Below are positions 1-12,367 of a stretch of DNA of 64,000 nt, piece after piece; within the stretch, counting starts at the first letter, position 1; the number at the start of each line of letters is the position of its first letter. This stretch comes from Tetradesmus obliquus (taxonomy: Eukaryota > Chlorophyta > Chlorophyceae > Sphaeropleales > Scenedesmaceae). The DNA is taken from positions 353,501-417,500 of the forward strand of contig CP126205.1 in NCBI GenBank assembly GCA_030272155.1, in the 5' to 3' direction. Under the pieces are notes generated by a model. That model was not told where the DNA came from. It searched no databases and worked only from the letters and a program-made list of their open reading frames with translations. The translations under genes were made by a program, and so were the position numbers.

Positions 1-3000
1 CCAGCTTGCCTCCGCCACCCGCCACTCACCAGGCAGCACACTTCGTTGGAGGGGTTTGGCAGGTAGGTTGCATTTTGGTTGACAATGTAGCCCAGGGCGG
101 GGTCGCAGTACCAAGGCTGGCAGCCGGCTTCGTTTGGGTTGGTGTCAATGCAACTGATGCGCGGCATGCAGCAGACGCTGGCATTTGGCGGGCTGACATC
201 TGACATGTTGACATTCAGGATGTAGTTAGCAGGGCAGGCCTGGGGCACTGGTTTGGGTGAGGTAGGGTCTATGTTGGCGCAGGTCCTGTTGAGGCAGCAG
301 TTGGCGTCTGAAGGGAAGCCAGGCAGTGGCGTGGGGTTGGGGACGGCGTATGATGGGCAGGTGTATGGCTGATCTCCGAACTCTGTGGTGTTGGCGTCCT
401 TGCACGTTGGCACCGCAGGGGCTTTCGCCTGCAGAGAAAACACACAAGCAGGATGATTACTGAGCTGGTAAGCTTCCCAATCAGTTGCCTAGAAGTGCAG
501 ATGTCTTCGAAACGGAGAAGCCCGTGAACGCTGCAGTTAGTGCCTTGCTATTGATGCCTAGCTGATAGTCTGCTGATCAGTTTTGAACTGCCCTTTCCAG
601 TTTCAGCTGGCTGCTATGCATCACAGAGTCAATTGAAGTATTATGAGCTGCCACTCACCACGCAGCACCTGCCCTTTTCAGCAGGTGTGAATGTGTCCGA
701 GCCAAGCACACGATCAAAGCCTGGTCCGCAGTCAATGGGCTGGGTGCCGTTCACATCAGGCCTGGTGTCACCACAAGTGCCAGCGCAGCAGGTGGCGTCA
801 CTGGGTGATGTGCTGCTGCCGCTGCTGCTGGCGTAGACCAGGGGAGGGGTGCACTGGAAGGCGGCGTTGCTGGTAGCACTGGGCTTGGCGCATGTTGGCA
901 CATACTGCAGTGGCAGCAGGGAGCAGCAAGCACAGGTAAGACACTGCGCTCAGAAGAGGAAGTTTACGCATGTTCAAAGCAGGGCATTGCACACAGACAA
1001 GCGCTGTGCATTATTGAGAGCAGGTGCCAGCCGCAGGTGCATGCTAGAGCGGATGTTTTGCTTCCGCGCAGTGACAGCAGTGCTGGGTGCGTGCTAGCAC
1101 GCGGCTGCCGCCCCTCACCCTGCAGCACGCCTCAGGTGACGGCGGCGAGACAGAGGTCTTGTTGCTGTCCAGCACAAAGCCGGGGGCGCAGGTCTGCGGC
1201 ACTGCTGGCGATGCGGGTGGATTGGTGTTGCCGCATGTCTTGTTGAGGCAGCAGTTGGCGTCTGACGGGAACCCAGGCAGTGGCGAGGGGTTGGGGACCG
1301 CAAAGGATGGGCAGGTGTATGGCTGGTTGCCGCCCTGGGTGGTGTTGGCGTCACTGCATGTGGCAAGCAGGGCCTGCAGGAGAGGCACACACACAGAGAG
1401 TGGGTGACGTCAGAAACGGTCAGCGATCACGCAGCTGCTTGTGAGGTGACTGCTGACTGCTACACATCCGTCAACAACATCATGATGTGTGAAACATATA
1501 CGCCGCAAAGACATGTGCTTTGAAGACTGCATGCAGGTGCACACCTAATATATCAGGCTGATCTGGCCACACTGCATGGCTGTCTCAGCGCACCATGCGC
1601 TGCCACTCACCACGCAACACCTGCTCTGGTTAGCAGGCGTGAACGTGTCGGAGCCGTTGACACGGACAAAGCCTGGTCCACAGTCAATGGGCTGGGTGCC
1701 GTTCACATCAGGCCTGGTGTCACCACAAGTGCCAGCGCAGCAGGTGGCGTCACTGGGTGATGTGCTGCTGCCGCTGCTGCTGGCGTAGACCAGGGGAGGG
1801 GTGCACTGGAAGGTGGCGTTGCTGGTAGCGCTGGGCTTGGCGCATGTCGGCACATACTGCAGTGGCAGCAGGGAGCAGCAGGGGACAGGTAAGACACAGG
1901 GCTCAGGCAAAAATGTTGCCGCATGTTCAAAGCAGGGCATTGCACACAGACAAGCGCTGTGCATTATTGAGAGCAGGTGCCAGCCGCAGGTGCATGCTAG
2001 AGCGGATGTTTTGCTTCCGCGCAGTGACAGCAGTGCTGGGTGCGTGCTAGCACGCGGCTGCCGCCCCTCACCCTGCAGCACGTCTCAGGTGACGGCGGCG
2101 AGACAGAGGTCTTGTTGCTGTCCAGCACAAAGCCGGGGGCGCAGGTCTGCGGCACTGCTGGCGATGCGGGTGGGTTGGTGTTGCCGCATGTCTTGTTGAG
2201 GCAGCAGTTGGCGTCTGACGGGAACCCAGGCAGTGGCGAGGGGTTGGGGACCGCAAAGGATGGGCAGGTGTATGGCTGGTTGCCGCCCTGGGTGGTGTTG
2301 GCGTCACTGCATGTGGCAAGCAGGGCCTGCAGGAGAGGCACACACACAGAGAGTGGGTGACGTCAGAAACGGTCAGCGATCACGCAGCTGCTTGTGAGGT
2401 GACTGCTGACTGCTACACATCCGTCAACAACATCATGATGTGTGGAACATATACGCCGCAAAGACATGTGCTTTGAAGACTGCATGCAGGTGCACACCTA
2501 ATATATCAGGCTGATCTGGCCACACTGCATGGCTGTCTCAGCGCACCATGCGCTGCCACTCACCACGCAACACCTGCTCTGGTTAGCAGGCGTGAACGTG
2601 TCGGAGCCGTTGACACGGACAAAGCCTGGTCCACAGTCAATGGGCTGGGTGCCGTTCACATCAGGCCTGGTGTCACCACAAGTGCCAGCGCAGCAGGTGG
2701 CGTCACTGGGTGATGTGCTGCTGCCGCTGCTGCTGGCGTAGACCAGGGGAGGGGTGCACTGGAAGGTGGCGTTGCTGGTAGCACTGGGCTTGGCGCATGT
2801 CGGCACATACTGCAGTGGCAGCAGGGAGCAGCAGGGGACAGGTAAGACACAGGGCTCAGGCAAAAATGTTGCCGCATGTTCAAAGCAGGGCATTGCACAC
2901 AGACAAGCGCTGTGCATTATTGAGAGCAGGTGCCAGCCGCAGGTGCATGCTAGAGCGGATGTTTTGCTTCTGCGCAGTGACAGCAGTGCTGGGTGCGTGC

Positions 3001-6000
3001 TAGCACGCGGCTGCCGCCCCTCACCCTGCAGCACGTCTCAGGTGACGGCGGCGAGACAGAGGTCTTGTTGCTGTCCAGCACAAAGCCGGGGGCGCAGGTC
3101 TGCGGCACTGCTGGCGATGCGGGTGGGTTGGTGTTGCCGCATGTCTTGTTGAGGCAGCAGTTGGCGTCTGACGGGAACCCAGGCAGTGGCGAGGGGTTGG
3201 GGACCGCAAAGGATGGGCAGGTGTATGGCTGGTTGCCGCCCTGGGTGGTGTTGGCGTCACTGCATGTGGCAAGCAGGGCCTGCAGGAGAGGCACACACAC
3301 AGAGAGTGGGTGACGTCAGAAACGGTCAGCGATCACGCAGCTGCTTGTGAGGTGACTGCTGACTGCTACACATCCGTCAACAACATCATGATGTGTGGAA
3401 CATATACGCCGCAAAGACATGTGCTTTGAAGACTGCATGCAGGTGCACACCTAATATATCAGGCTGATCTGGCCACACTGCATGGCTGTCTCAGCGCACC
3501 ATGCGCTGCCACTCACCACGCAACACCTGCTCTGGTTAGCAGGCGTGAACGTGTCGGAGCCGTTGACACGGACAAAGCCTGGTCCACAGTCAATGGGCTG
3601 GGTGCCGTTCACATCAGGCCTGGTGTCACCACAAGTGCCAGCGCAGCAGGTGGCGTCACTGGGTGATGTGCTGCTGCCGCTGCTGCTGGCGTAGACCAGG
3701 GGAGGGGTGCACTGGAAGGTGGCGTTGCTGGTAGCGCTGGGCTTGGCGCATGTCGGCACATACTGCAGTGGCAGCAGGGAGCAGCAGGGGACAGGTAAGA
3801 CACAGGGCTCAGGCAAAAATGTTGCCGCATGTTCAAAGCAGGGCATTGCACACAGACAAGCGCTGTGCATTATTGAGAGCAGGTGCCAGCCGCAGGTGCA
3901 TGCTAGAGCGGATGTTTTGCTTCCGCGCAGTGACAGCAGTGCTGGGTGCGTGCTAGCACGCGGCTGCCGCCCCTCACCCTGCAGCACGTCTCAGGTGACG
4001 GCGGCGAGACAGAGGTCTTGTTGCTGTCCAGCACAAAGCCGGGGGCGCAGGTCTGCGGCACTGCTGGCGATGCGGGTGGGTTGGTGTTGCCGCATGTCTT
4101 GTTGAGGCAGCAGTTGGCGTCTGACGGGAACCCAGGCAGTGGCGAGGGGTTGGGGACCGCAAAGGATGGGCAGGTGTATGGCTGGTTGCCGCCCTGGGTG
4201 GTGTTGGCGTCACTGCATGTGGCAAGCAGGGCCTGCAGGAGAGGCACACACACAGAGAGTGGGTGACGTCAGAAACGGTCAGCGATCACGCAGCTGCTTG
4301 TGAGGTGACTGCTGACTGCTACACATCCGTCAACAACATCATGATGTGTGGAACATATACGCCGCAAAGACATGTGCTTTGAAGACTGCATGCAGGTGCA
4401 CACCTAATATATCAGGCTGATCTGGCCACACTGCATGGCTGTCTCAGCGCACCATGCGCTGCCACTCACCACGCAACACCTGCTCTGGTTAGCAGGCGTG
4501 AACGTGTCGGAGCCGTTGACACGGACAAAGCCTGGTCCACAGTCAATGGGCTGGGTGCCGTTCACATCAGGCCTGGTGTCACCACAAGTGCCAGCGCAGC
4601 AGGTGGCGTCACTGGGTGATGTGCTGCTGCCGCTGCTGCTGGCGTAGACCAGGGGAGGGGTGCACTGGAAGGTGGCGTTGCTGGTAGCACTGGGCTTGGC
4701 GCATGTTGGCACATACTGCAGTGGCAGCAGGGAGCAGCAAGCACAGGTAAGACACAGGGCTCAGGCAAAAATGTTGCCGCATGTTCAAAGCAGGGCATTG
4801 CACACAGACATGCGCTGTGCATTATTGAGAGCAGGTGCCAGCCGCAGGTGCATGCTAGAGCGGATGTTTTGCTTCCGCGCAGTGACAGCAGTGCTGGGTG
4901 CGTGCTAGCACGCGGCTGCCGCCCCTCACCCTGCAGCACGCCTCAGGTGACGGCGGCGAGACAGAGGTCTTGTTGCTGTCCAGCACAAAGCCGGGGGCGC
5001 AGGTCTGCGGCACTGCTGGCGATGCGGGTGGGTTGGTGTTGCCGCATGTCTTGTTGAGGCAGCAGTTGGCGTCTGACGGGAACCCAGGCAGTGGCGAGGG
5101 GTTGGGGACCGCAAAGGATGGGCAGGTGTATGGCTGGTTGCCGCCCTGGGTGGTGTTGGCGTCACTGCATGTGGCAAGCAGGGCCTGCAGGAGAGGCACA
5201 CACACAGAGAGTGGGTGACGTCAGAAACGGTCAGCGATCACGCAGCTGCTTGTGAGGTGACTGCTGACTGCTACACATCCGTCAACAACATCATGATGTG
5301 TGGAACATATACGCCGCAAAGACATGTGCTTTGAAGACTGCATGCAGGTGCACACCTAATATATCAGGCTGATCTGGCCACACTGCATGGCTGTCTCAGC
5401 GCACCATGCGCTGCCACTCACCACGCAACACCTGCTCTGGTTAGCAGGCGTGAACGTGTCGGAGCCGTTGACACGGACAAAGCCTGGTCCACAGTCAATG
5501 GGCTGGGTGCCGTTCACATCAGGCCTGGTGTCACCACAAGTGCCAGCGCAGCAGGTGGCGTCACTGGGTGATGTGCTGCTGCCGCTGCTGCTGGCGTAGA
5601 CCAGGGGAGGGGTGCACTGGAAGGTGGCGTTGCTGGTAGCACTGGGCTTGGCGCATGTCGGCACATACTGCAGTGGCAGCAGGGAGCAGCAGGGGACAGG
5701 TAAGACACAGGGCTCAGGCAAAAATGTTGCCGCATGTTCAAAGCAGGGCATTGCACACAGACAAGCGCTGTGCATTATTGAGAGCAGGTGCCAGCCGCAG
5801 GTGCATGCTAGAGCGGATGTTTTGCTTCCGCGCAGTGACAGCAGTGCTGGGTGCGTGCTAGCACGCGGCTGCCGCCCCTCACCCTGCAGCACGCCTCAGG
5901 TGACGGCGGCGAGACAGAGGTCTTGTTGCTGTCCAGCACAAAGCCGGGGGCGCAGGTCTGCGGCACTGCTGGCGATGCGGGTGGGTTGGTGTTGCCGCAT

Positions 6001-8489
6001 GTCTTGTTGAGGCAGCAGTTGGCGTCTGACGGGAACCCAGGCAGTGGCGAGGGGTTGGGGACCGCAAAGGATGGGCAGGTGTATGGCTGGTTGCCGCCCT
6101 GGGTGGTGTTGGCGTCACTGCATGTGGCAAGCAGGGCCTGCAGGAGAGGCACACACACAGAGAGTGGGTGACGTCAGAAACGGTCAGCGATCACGCAGCT
6201 GCTTGTGAGGTGACTGCTGACTGCTACACATCCGTCAACAACATCATGATGTGTGGAACATATACGCCGCAAAGACATGTGCTTTGAAGACTGCATGCAG
6301 GTGCACACCTAATATATCAGGCTGATCTGGCCACACTGCATGGCTGTCTCAGCGCACCATGCGCTGCCACTCACCACGCAACACCTGCTCTGGTTAGCAG
6401 GCGTGAACGTGTCGGAGCCGTTGACACGGACAAAGCCTGGTCCACAGTCAATGGGCTGGGTGCCGTTCACATCAGGCCTGGTGTCACCACAAGTGCCAGC
6501 GCAGCAGGTGGCGTCACTGGGTGATGTGCTGCTGCCGCTACTGCTGGCGTACACCAGGGGAGGGGTGCACTGGAAGGTGGCGTTGCTGGTAGCACTGGGC
6601 TTGGCGCAAGTTGGCACATACTGCAGTGGCAGCAGGGAGCAGCAGGCATAGGTAAGACACTGCGCTCAGAAGAGGAAGTTTACGCATGTTCAAAGCAGGG
6701 CATTGCACACAGACAAGCGCTGTGCATTATTGAGAGCAGGTGCCAGCCGCAGGTGCATGCTAGAGCGGATGTTTTGCTTCCGCGCAGTGACAGCAGTGCT
6801 GGGTGCGTGCTAGCACGCGGCTGCCGCCCCTCACCCTGCAGCACGTCTCAGGTGACGGCGGCGAGACAGAGGTCTTGTTGCTGTCCAGCACAAAGCCGGG
6901 GGCGCAGGTCTGTGGCACTGCTGGCGATGCGGGTGGGTTGGTGTTGCCGCATGTCTTGTTGAGGCAGCAGTTGGCGTCTGACGGGAACCCAGGCAGTGGC
7001 GAGGGGTTGGGGACCGCAAAGGATGGGCAGGTGTATGGCTGGTTGCCGCCCTGGGTGGTGTTGGCGTCACTGCATGTGGCAAGCAGGGCCTGCAGGAGAG
7101 GCACACACGCAGAGAGTGGGTGACGTCAGAAACGGTCAGCGATCACGCAGCTGCTTGTGAGGTGACTGCTGACTGCTACACATCCGTCAACAACATCATG
7201 ATGTGTGGAACATATACGCCGCAAAGACATGAGCTTTGAAGACTGCATGCAGGTGCACACCTAATATATCAGGCTGATCTGGCCACACTGCATGGCTGTC
7301 TCAGCGCACCATGCGCTGCCACTCACCACGCAACACCTGCTCTGGTTAGCAGGCGTGAACGTGTCGGAGCCGTTGACACGGACAAAGCCTGGTCCACAGT
7401 CAATGGGCTGGTTGCCGTTCACATCAGGCCTGGTGTCACCACAAGTGCCAGCGCAGCAGGTGGCGTCACTGGGTGATGTGCTGCTGCCGCTGCTGCTGGC
7501 GTAGACCAGGGGAGGGGTGCACTGGAAGGTGGCGTTGCTGGTAGCACTGGGCTTGGCGCATGTTGGCACATACTGCAGTGGCAGCAGGGAGCAGCAGGGG
7601 ACAGGTGAAACTATTGATGCAAACCTACAACAGCAATGCATGGTTAGCTGGAATTTCTTGCAACGCAAGCATATTCGGTGATATTGGAACAACTCGGCTT
7701 ATCACTTGCCGCCTGTAACGCAGTTACATGCAGCATGTCCGTCAACAACCTCAGGTTGAACAGCATAAGAAGCAGAGACATGTGCTGTGCATCCTGCACC
7801 TGACTTTATCAGGCTCATCTGGCCACACTACATGGCTGCCTCAGCGCACCATGCGCTGCCACTCACCACGCAACACCTGCTCTGGTTAGCAGGCGTGAAC
7901 GTGTCGGAGCCGTTGACACGGACAAAGCCTGGTCCACAGTCAATGGGCTGGGTGCCGTTCACATCAGGCCTGGTGTCACCACAAGTGCCAGCGCAGCAGG
8001 TGGCGTCACTGGGTGATGTGCTGCTGCCGCTGCTGCTGGCGTAGACCAGGGGAGGGGTGCACTGGTAGGTGGCGCTGCTCGTAGCACTGGGCTTGGCGCA
8101 TGTCGGCACATACTGCAGTGGCAGCAGGGAGCAGCAAGGAACATGTGAGGCCTTCGATGTAGACCTTTAACAGCTGCACAGCAAGACCTTTTACAGGCAG
8201 GGCCGCATATGAATGCAACTCTACTGCCGTCAGATGTTGTAGGCTACAACTGGTAAATGATTTGCCATCTCATATGGCTGGTGGGCGCATTGCTTGGCAA
8301 TCCAATGGAGCTAGGCTTCTCAACCTCACATGAATGACTTCATGGGCCCAAGCTGCTGTTGCTCACCTTGCAGCAGGCGCCAAGGTCTGTGCTGTTGGCC
8401 TTGTCAGAGTCATACATAAACTGTTGGCCGCAGTTATTGAAGGGGCCGCTTCCAGGGGCAGGCAGCCCGCATGTTGGCACAAACTGAAT

Positions 8490-8533
<44 letters not shown>

Positions 8534-11500
8534 CTTTCAGCAATGGCCTGTGCTGGGTGAAACCCAACCAGCAGAAGCTGCCATGCTTCTAGATCTGCTT
8601 GCACTGTGCAGCACTGCCATCCTGTGGTTGCGGCCGGCATACTTCATGCACTTGCAGGCATAGCCGCAATGCAACGCTATCCCCCCTAGCTGCGCAGCTG
8701 TTTGAAGGCCAGGTGCCAGCTTTTTGAGCTTCATCCCAAGGATGCTCCGCACCTCGCAGCAGTTGGCGTTGTTGGCGGCCAGGGCCTGTGAGCCTGGCTT
8801 GGTCTTGTAACCAGGACCAACGTTGGATGTGCAGTTGTATGCATCCTTTTCGGGCGTGAGCGGCAGCGTGTCCTCGCAGGTGATCGGCTGCATTGTGCCG
8901 GCCGCAGCAGAACAGCAGAGTGCGAGTCAGCCAATCAGGCAGGCATCAAAAGTATGTTCGTGCGAGGGGCAGCGTGTCTTTGCAGGTGACCGGCTGCGTT
9001 GACGCAGGCAGGGCACGGCAGTACAGCAGGTTGCGAGTCAGCCAGTCGGGCAGGCAACAAGTATGATCATGCACAGGGCTGCACAGACGCTGCGTGTTCG
9101 TGCAGGTGATTTTCTGTGCACACAGGCCGCGGCAGTACAGCACATCACCAGTCAGCCAGTCAGGCAGGCAGCGTTGGCTCCTGACTGAGGTTCCCCACTC
9201 CTCGTTTGAGTGGAGCATGTAATGTAATGTAATGTGATGCCGCGCAGGCGGGGCATCCAGTACAACCATGCAGTGGGGCGGCTTCCCTGGTGCCGCAGTA
9301 CATGACTGGCATGCCCAAGAACAAGAGAGCGCCATGAAAAGGGTGTGAATGCATTCGATGCCGATCATGCCGCATGCAACATGACAACAGGTTGCTGCAG
9401 AGCACGACGCGCTCACCAGGCAGCATGACTGGGGCGTCACGGTGGTGTTGTCGACAGCAGCTGGGTTGTAGACCCATGATAGCGGGCCTGGTGCGGCTGC
9501 GCAGTCGTAGGGCTGGTTGCCTTGTGCTTGAAGGTCTGCGTCCTTACATGAGGGCTGCAGGACACACCACAGCAGGCAGGCAGGCAGGCAGGCAGGCAAG
9601 ATGTGGCAGTTGTATTCAGGGCCATTGCTGGCGGCCACCCAGTAGTTGCGACTGGCAGACACTGCTACAACAAGACAGTAACACGACAGCACACAGACGT
9701 TCAACCTACATGCTTTGGAGAGCATTGACAACGCACCGCTCATGCATAGCCGCAGCAGCAGCCACGCACAGCCGGAGCATCGCTGCAGCAGCAGCAGCAG
9801 CAGCCACGTTCCAGCCACGCACCAAAATGCAGCTGTATCTCATGCCACTCCACAGCATGCCGTCTGCATTGACGTTGGTGGCGCCTGCATCTGAGCAGCC
9901 GGTATTGTCAAAGGCCTGGCTCAGCTCGATCCGTGTAAAGCCTGTGCCAGGCAGAGCAGTCACGTTCAGTGTCTTCACACCCTCGCCGTCCTTGCAGTTG
10001 CTGCATGGGCCTGCAGATGTTGTGCAGACAGCAGCATGGTTTAATCAATGGATTTTGTTATGGACAAGGGTCTTCACATCCTTGCCGATCTCGCAGTTCT
10101 TGCATGGGCCTGCAGGCGGTTGCGCAGACAGCAGCATGGTTTGATTAATGAATTTTGTCACGGACAAGGGTCTTCACATCCTTGCCCACCTCGCAGTTGC
10201 TGCATGGGCCTGCAGGCGGTTGCGCAGACAGCAGCATGGTTTGACCGATGCGACATCACACCAGCATCAAGGAGAGGCAGGGGCTGCAGCTTCATGCAAG
10301 TAATGTGCGAGGAAGTGCGCTGAAGTACATCCCGCTGGGTGAGGCTGTGAAAACCAAGCTGGTGGAGTGCGTATGGCATGCAACACACATGGAGCAGACA
10401 GCTGCTGCAGCACCGCTGGAGTCGCAGCAGGGGACTGGGCGCTGCAGGCTGGCGGCAGAATGCCGGATGAGGCGTGCAGCTCAGCAGCGAGCCATGCTCA
10501 CCGTATGTTTCGATGATGGTGCCGTTGCCAGCAACCGCCTGCAAGCACCAGAGCAGCAAACACGCCAAGGAGGTGGTTGCAGCTCGCGCTATTGGACGCC
10601 GGTCGTTCGCAATGGTGATGACAACAGCAGCAGCAGAATCATGATTGGCATCACGAACAGCTGCCCAGAGCAGCACCTCATGCACTCCGGACAGCAGCAG
10701 CTGCTGCCAGCACGTGTCCAGAGCACAGCATGTCAAGATACGGCGCGACCTTGGCACTTCAGGTGTTGATGCTTCCTGGCATACCACCACAACAATGACG
10801 GAACCATGCTCAAGTAACAGCCCGTGACATGTCACAGCTATGTTACATCTCTCACCTGGAAAGGTCCGTTTCGAGTCCAGGAGTGAATTGCTTCCACCGC
10901 TTGGATCACGTCTAGATCATAACCGCCAGCCAGCCTTGCCCCCGCAGTGCCAACATCGATTGCTGTGAACTCGACGTACGTCAGGAAGGTGTTGGCAGCA
11001 GTGATCTGGTACGTGATAGGGTTTCTGGGGTTTACAATACCCCGCGAGCCTCCACTGGCAGATGTAACTGGCGAGAAAGAGAACTCGCCACATGTGGTGC
11101 TGGCAGCACTGCCGCAGCATAGGCCTGAAGTGATGGAATCGTTGCCGGGAACGGAGTTGGGCGCTGCGCAGAACTGTGGGTTGGCCAAGCGCCGTGCGCA
11201 GGAGAAGCCCGCTTGGTTGGTGAAAGGAGGGTTCCAAGGCACGGCTGCAGAGCAGCAAGGGAGGGTGGCGGTAACATGGAAGCAGACGGCAGCAGACGGC
11301 GGAAGCAGCAGCATCAAGGCCGGTCAGTCGCCGTTGGATGTACTGCGTTGTGCAACTGAGAGGGCAACGTCAAGCCACTCCAGCCAAGTGCTGTGAGCTG
11401 CGCCATCAGCTCTTCTGCCCTGCAGGCCAAGCGCTGTTGGCCGCAGAATGCCGTTGCCAGTATCCAGAAGCGTGCTTTCTATGCCAGCATCAAAATACAT

Positions 11501-12367
11501 CAGTTCCATAGCTTGGCGGCATACCACAACGTTCCGTATCATACATCCGTAACATATTTAGTGCATCGCACCTGTTGGGTAGCCCGTGGGAGGTGCTGCA
11601 GGCATGTTGAGCTGGTGCACGCTGCCGTCACACACCAGAGTGCTGGGGCCCGCCAGCAGCAGGCTGCGGCTCGCTGCCCTTGCTGCTGCTGCCGCAGCAG
11701 GCTTCAGCAGACCAGGGGCTGGAGCAGATCGGGAGAAGATATCGCGCAGCCTGCGGCCACTTCCTGCAACCGCAGCAGCAGCAGCAGCAGACAGGGCATG
11801 GTGTGCAGGCTGGGGTGCATGAGACACCGCTGGTAGCAGCATAAGCAGCTCTGGTGCCGATTAAGCCTTGGAAGCAAGCTCCGTGAGTACATGCAGCACA
11901 CAGGTGCGTAGTTTGCAAGTGATGCCTGCAGGCACACACAGCAGCAGCAGCAGCAGCAGCAGCTGCAGCTGCGCTGCTGGCAGCAGCATGCCCACTACAT
12001 GCGGCCCTCAGGACACCTCACGCCATACAGCAAGCAGATACTGGTGGCATTGCTGCAAATATGTGATCGCATGTGAATCAAACTCACCAGCAGCTCTGCT
12101 TGACTGAGGGCCTGTCCATCTGGCGGGAGGCGCGATGCACTGCGAGTCTTTGCAGCCAGCACACTCCACACAACCGCTGCAGCTGCCTGCTGCGCACACG
12201 CAATAGTTTTCTCCTTTCACTGGACATACGGGTCGGTCGTTGCTGTCACTGTTGTTAGTAGAATTGACAGTTGTGTTTTGGGCGTCTGTCGACGGTGCTG
12301 ACAATGCCAGCAGACCCGCCAGCAGCACCACGCTGCGGATCCCAGCAGCGGAGGCTTTTGGAGCCAT
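1..12367 (-). CDS. Giant secreted cysteine-rich repeat protein (3' end outside window)
   Basis: I read 25 exons whose intron phases all agree: 12088-12367, 11572-11763, 10856-11244, 10502-10538, 9823-10010, 9417-9554, 8753-8887, 8367-8483, 7867-8112, 7327-7572, then alternating 255-bp and 246-bp exons down to 659-904, and 30-431. Together they encode 1,959 codons and continue off the left edge. The start at 12367 gives a signal peptide (hydrophobic residues about 11-29, cleavage near STDA/Q), then an Asn/Ser-rich stretch and a cysteine cluster (YCVCAAGSCSGCVECAGC). From residue 409 the protein is built of about 38 modules of roughly 40 residues. Each module has four cysteines in the pattern C-x(n)-C-x(n)-CC, and there are many N-glycosylation sequons. 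Exons 6-8 hold one module each, exons 9-24 two each, exon 25 three. I do not recognise the family. A cell-wall or extracellular-matrix role is inferred from the signal peptide, cysteines and sequons. Exon 4 (37 bp) is the least certain. Confidence 0.8.
659..7572 (-). repeat. 953-bp tandem exon-intron array (7 full units)
   Basis: One unit is a 246-bp exon (B), a 237-bp intron, a 255-bp exon (A) and a 214-215-bp intron. B exons: 659-904, 1611-1856, 2564-2809, 3517-3762, 4470-4715, 5422-5667, 6375-6620, 7327-7572; a ninth, more diverged B exon lies at 7867-8112. A exons: 1119-1373, 2072-2326, 3025-3279, 3978-4232, 4930-5184, 5883-6137, 6835-7089. All introns here are phase 0 and both exon lengths are multiples of three, so units can be gained or lost without breaking the frame. 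Introns are as conserved as exons, which indicates recent amplification or homogenisation. An assembler could have collapsed or expanded this array, so the copy number is provisional. Confidence 0.95.
8490..8530. repeat. (CAG)n tract, about 13 units
   Basis: On the coding (minus) strand this is a CTG run ending 7 bp before the acceptor of exon 8367-8483. It sits where a polypyrimidine tract would be expected. Confidence 0.95.
8888..9190 (-). repeat. Degenerate copies of an exon 5' edge
   Basis: The acceptor and first codons of exon 8753-8887 (reads PITCEDTLPL) recur upstream in the same intron as PVTCKDTLPL near 8960-9000 and as KITCTNTQ near 9085-9115. They share flanking intron sequence (tcagccagtc.ggcaggca). 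The copies lack the remainder of the exon and carry no matching donor, so they are probably not spliced in. Confidence 0.7.
9571..9600. repeat. (GGCA)n microsatellite
   Basis: About seven units of the tetranucleotide lie in the intron just upstream of exon 9417-9554. Confidence 0.9.
10011..10235 (-). repeat. Two extra copies of the start of exon 9823-10010
   Basis: The true exon starts at 10010 and reads PCSNCKDGEGVKTLNV. Two copies about 100 bp apart further upstream read PCKNCEIGKDVKTLV and PCSNCEVGKDVKTLV after an identical ctgcag acceptor, then run into stop codons. All three acceptors are in the same phase, so splicing to an upstream copy would truncate the protein. Confidence 0.75.

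Noticed and set aside
6-901. Plus-strand open frames over the cysteine-rich array
   Set aside because: They are antisense to exons with consistent splice sites, cysteine periodicity and phase, and they repeat only because the array repeats.
1-8112. CRISPR-like array
   Set aside because: The regular direct repeats are 953-bp exon-intron units, not short repeats with unique spacers, and the genome is eukaryotic.
9600-9660. Possible extra exon reading RNYWVAASNGPEYNCH on the minus strand
   Set aside because: It looks protein-like, but its possible acceptors do not match the phase of the neighbouring introns, so it was left out of the gene model.
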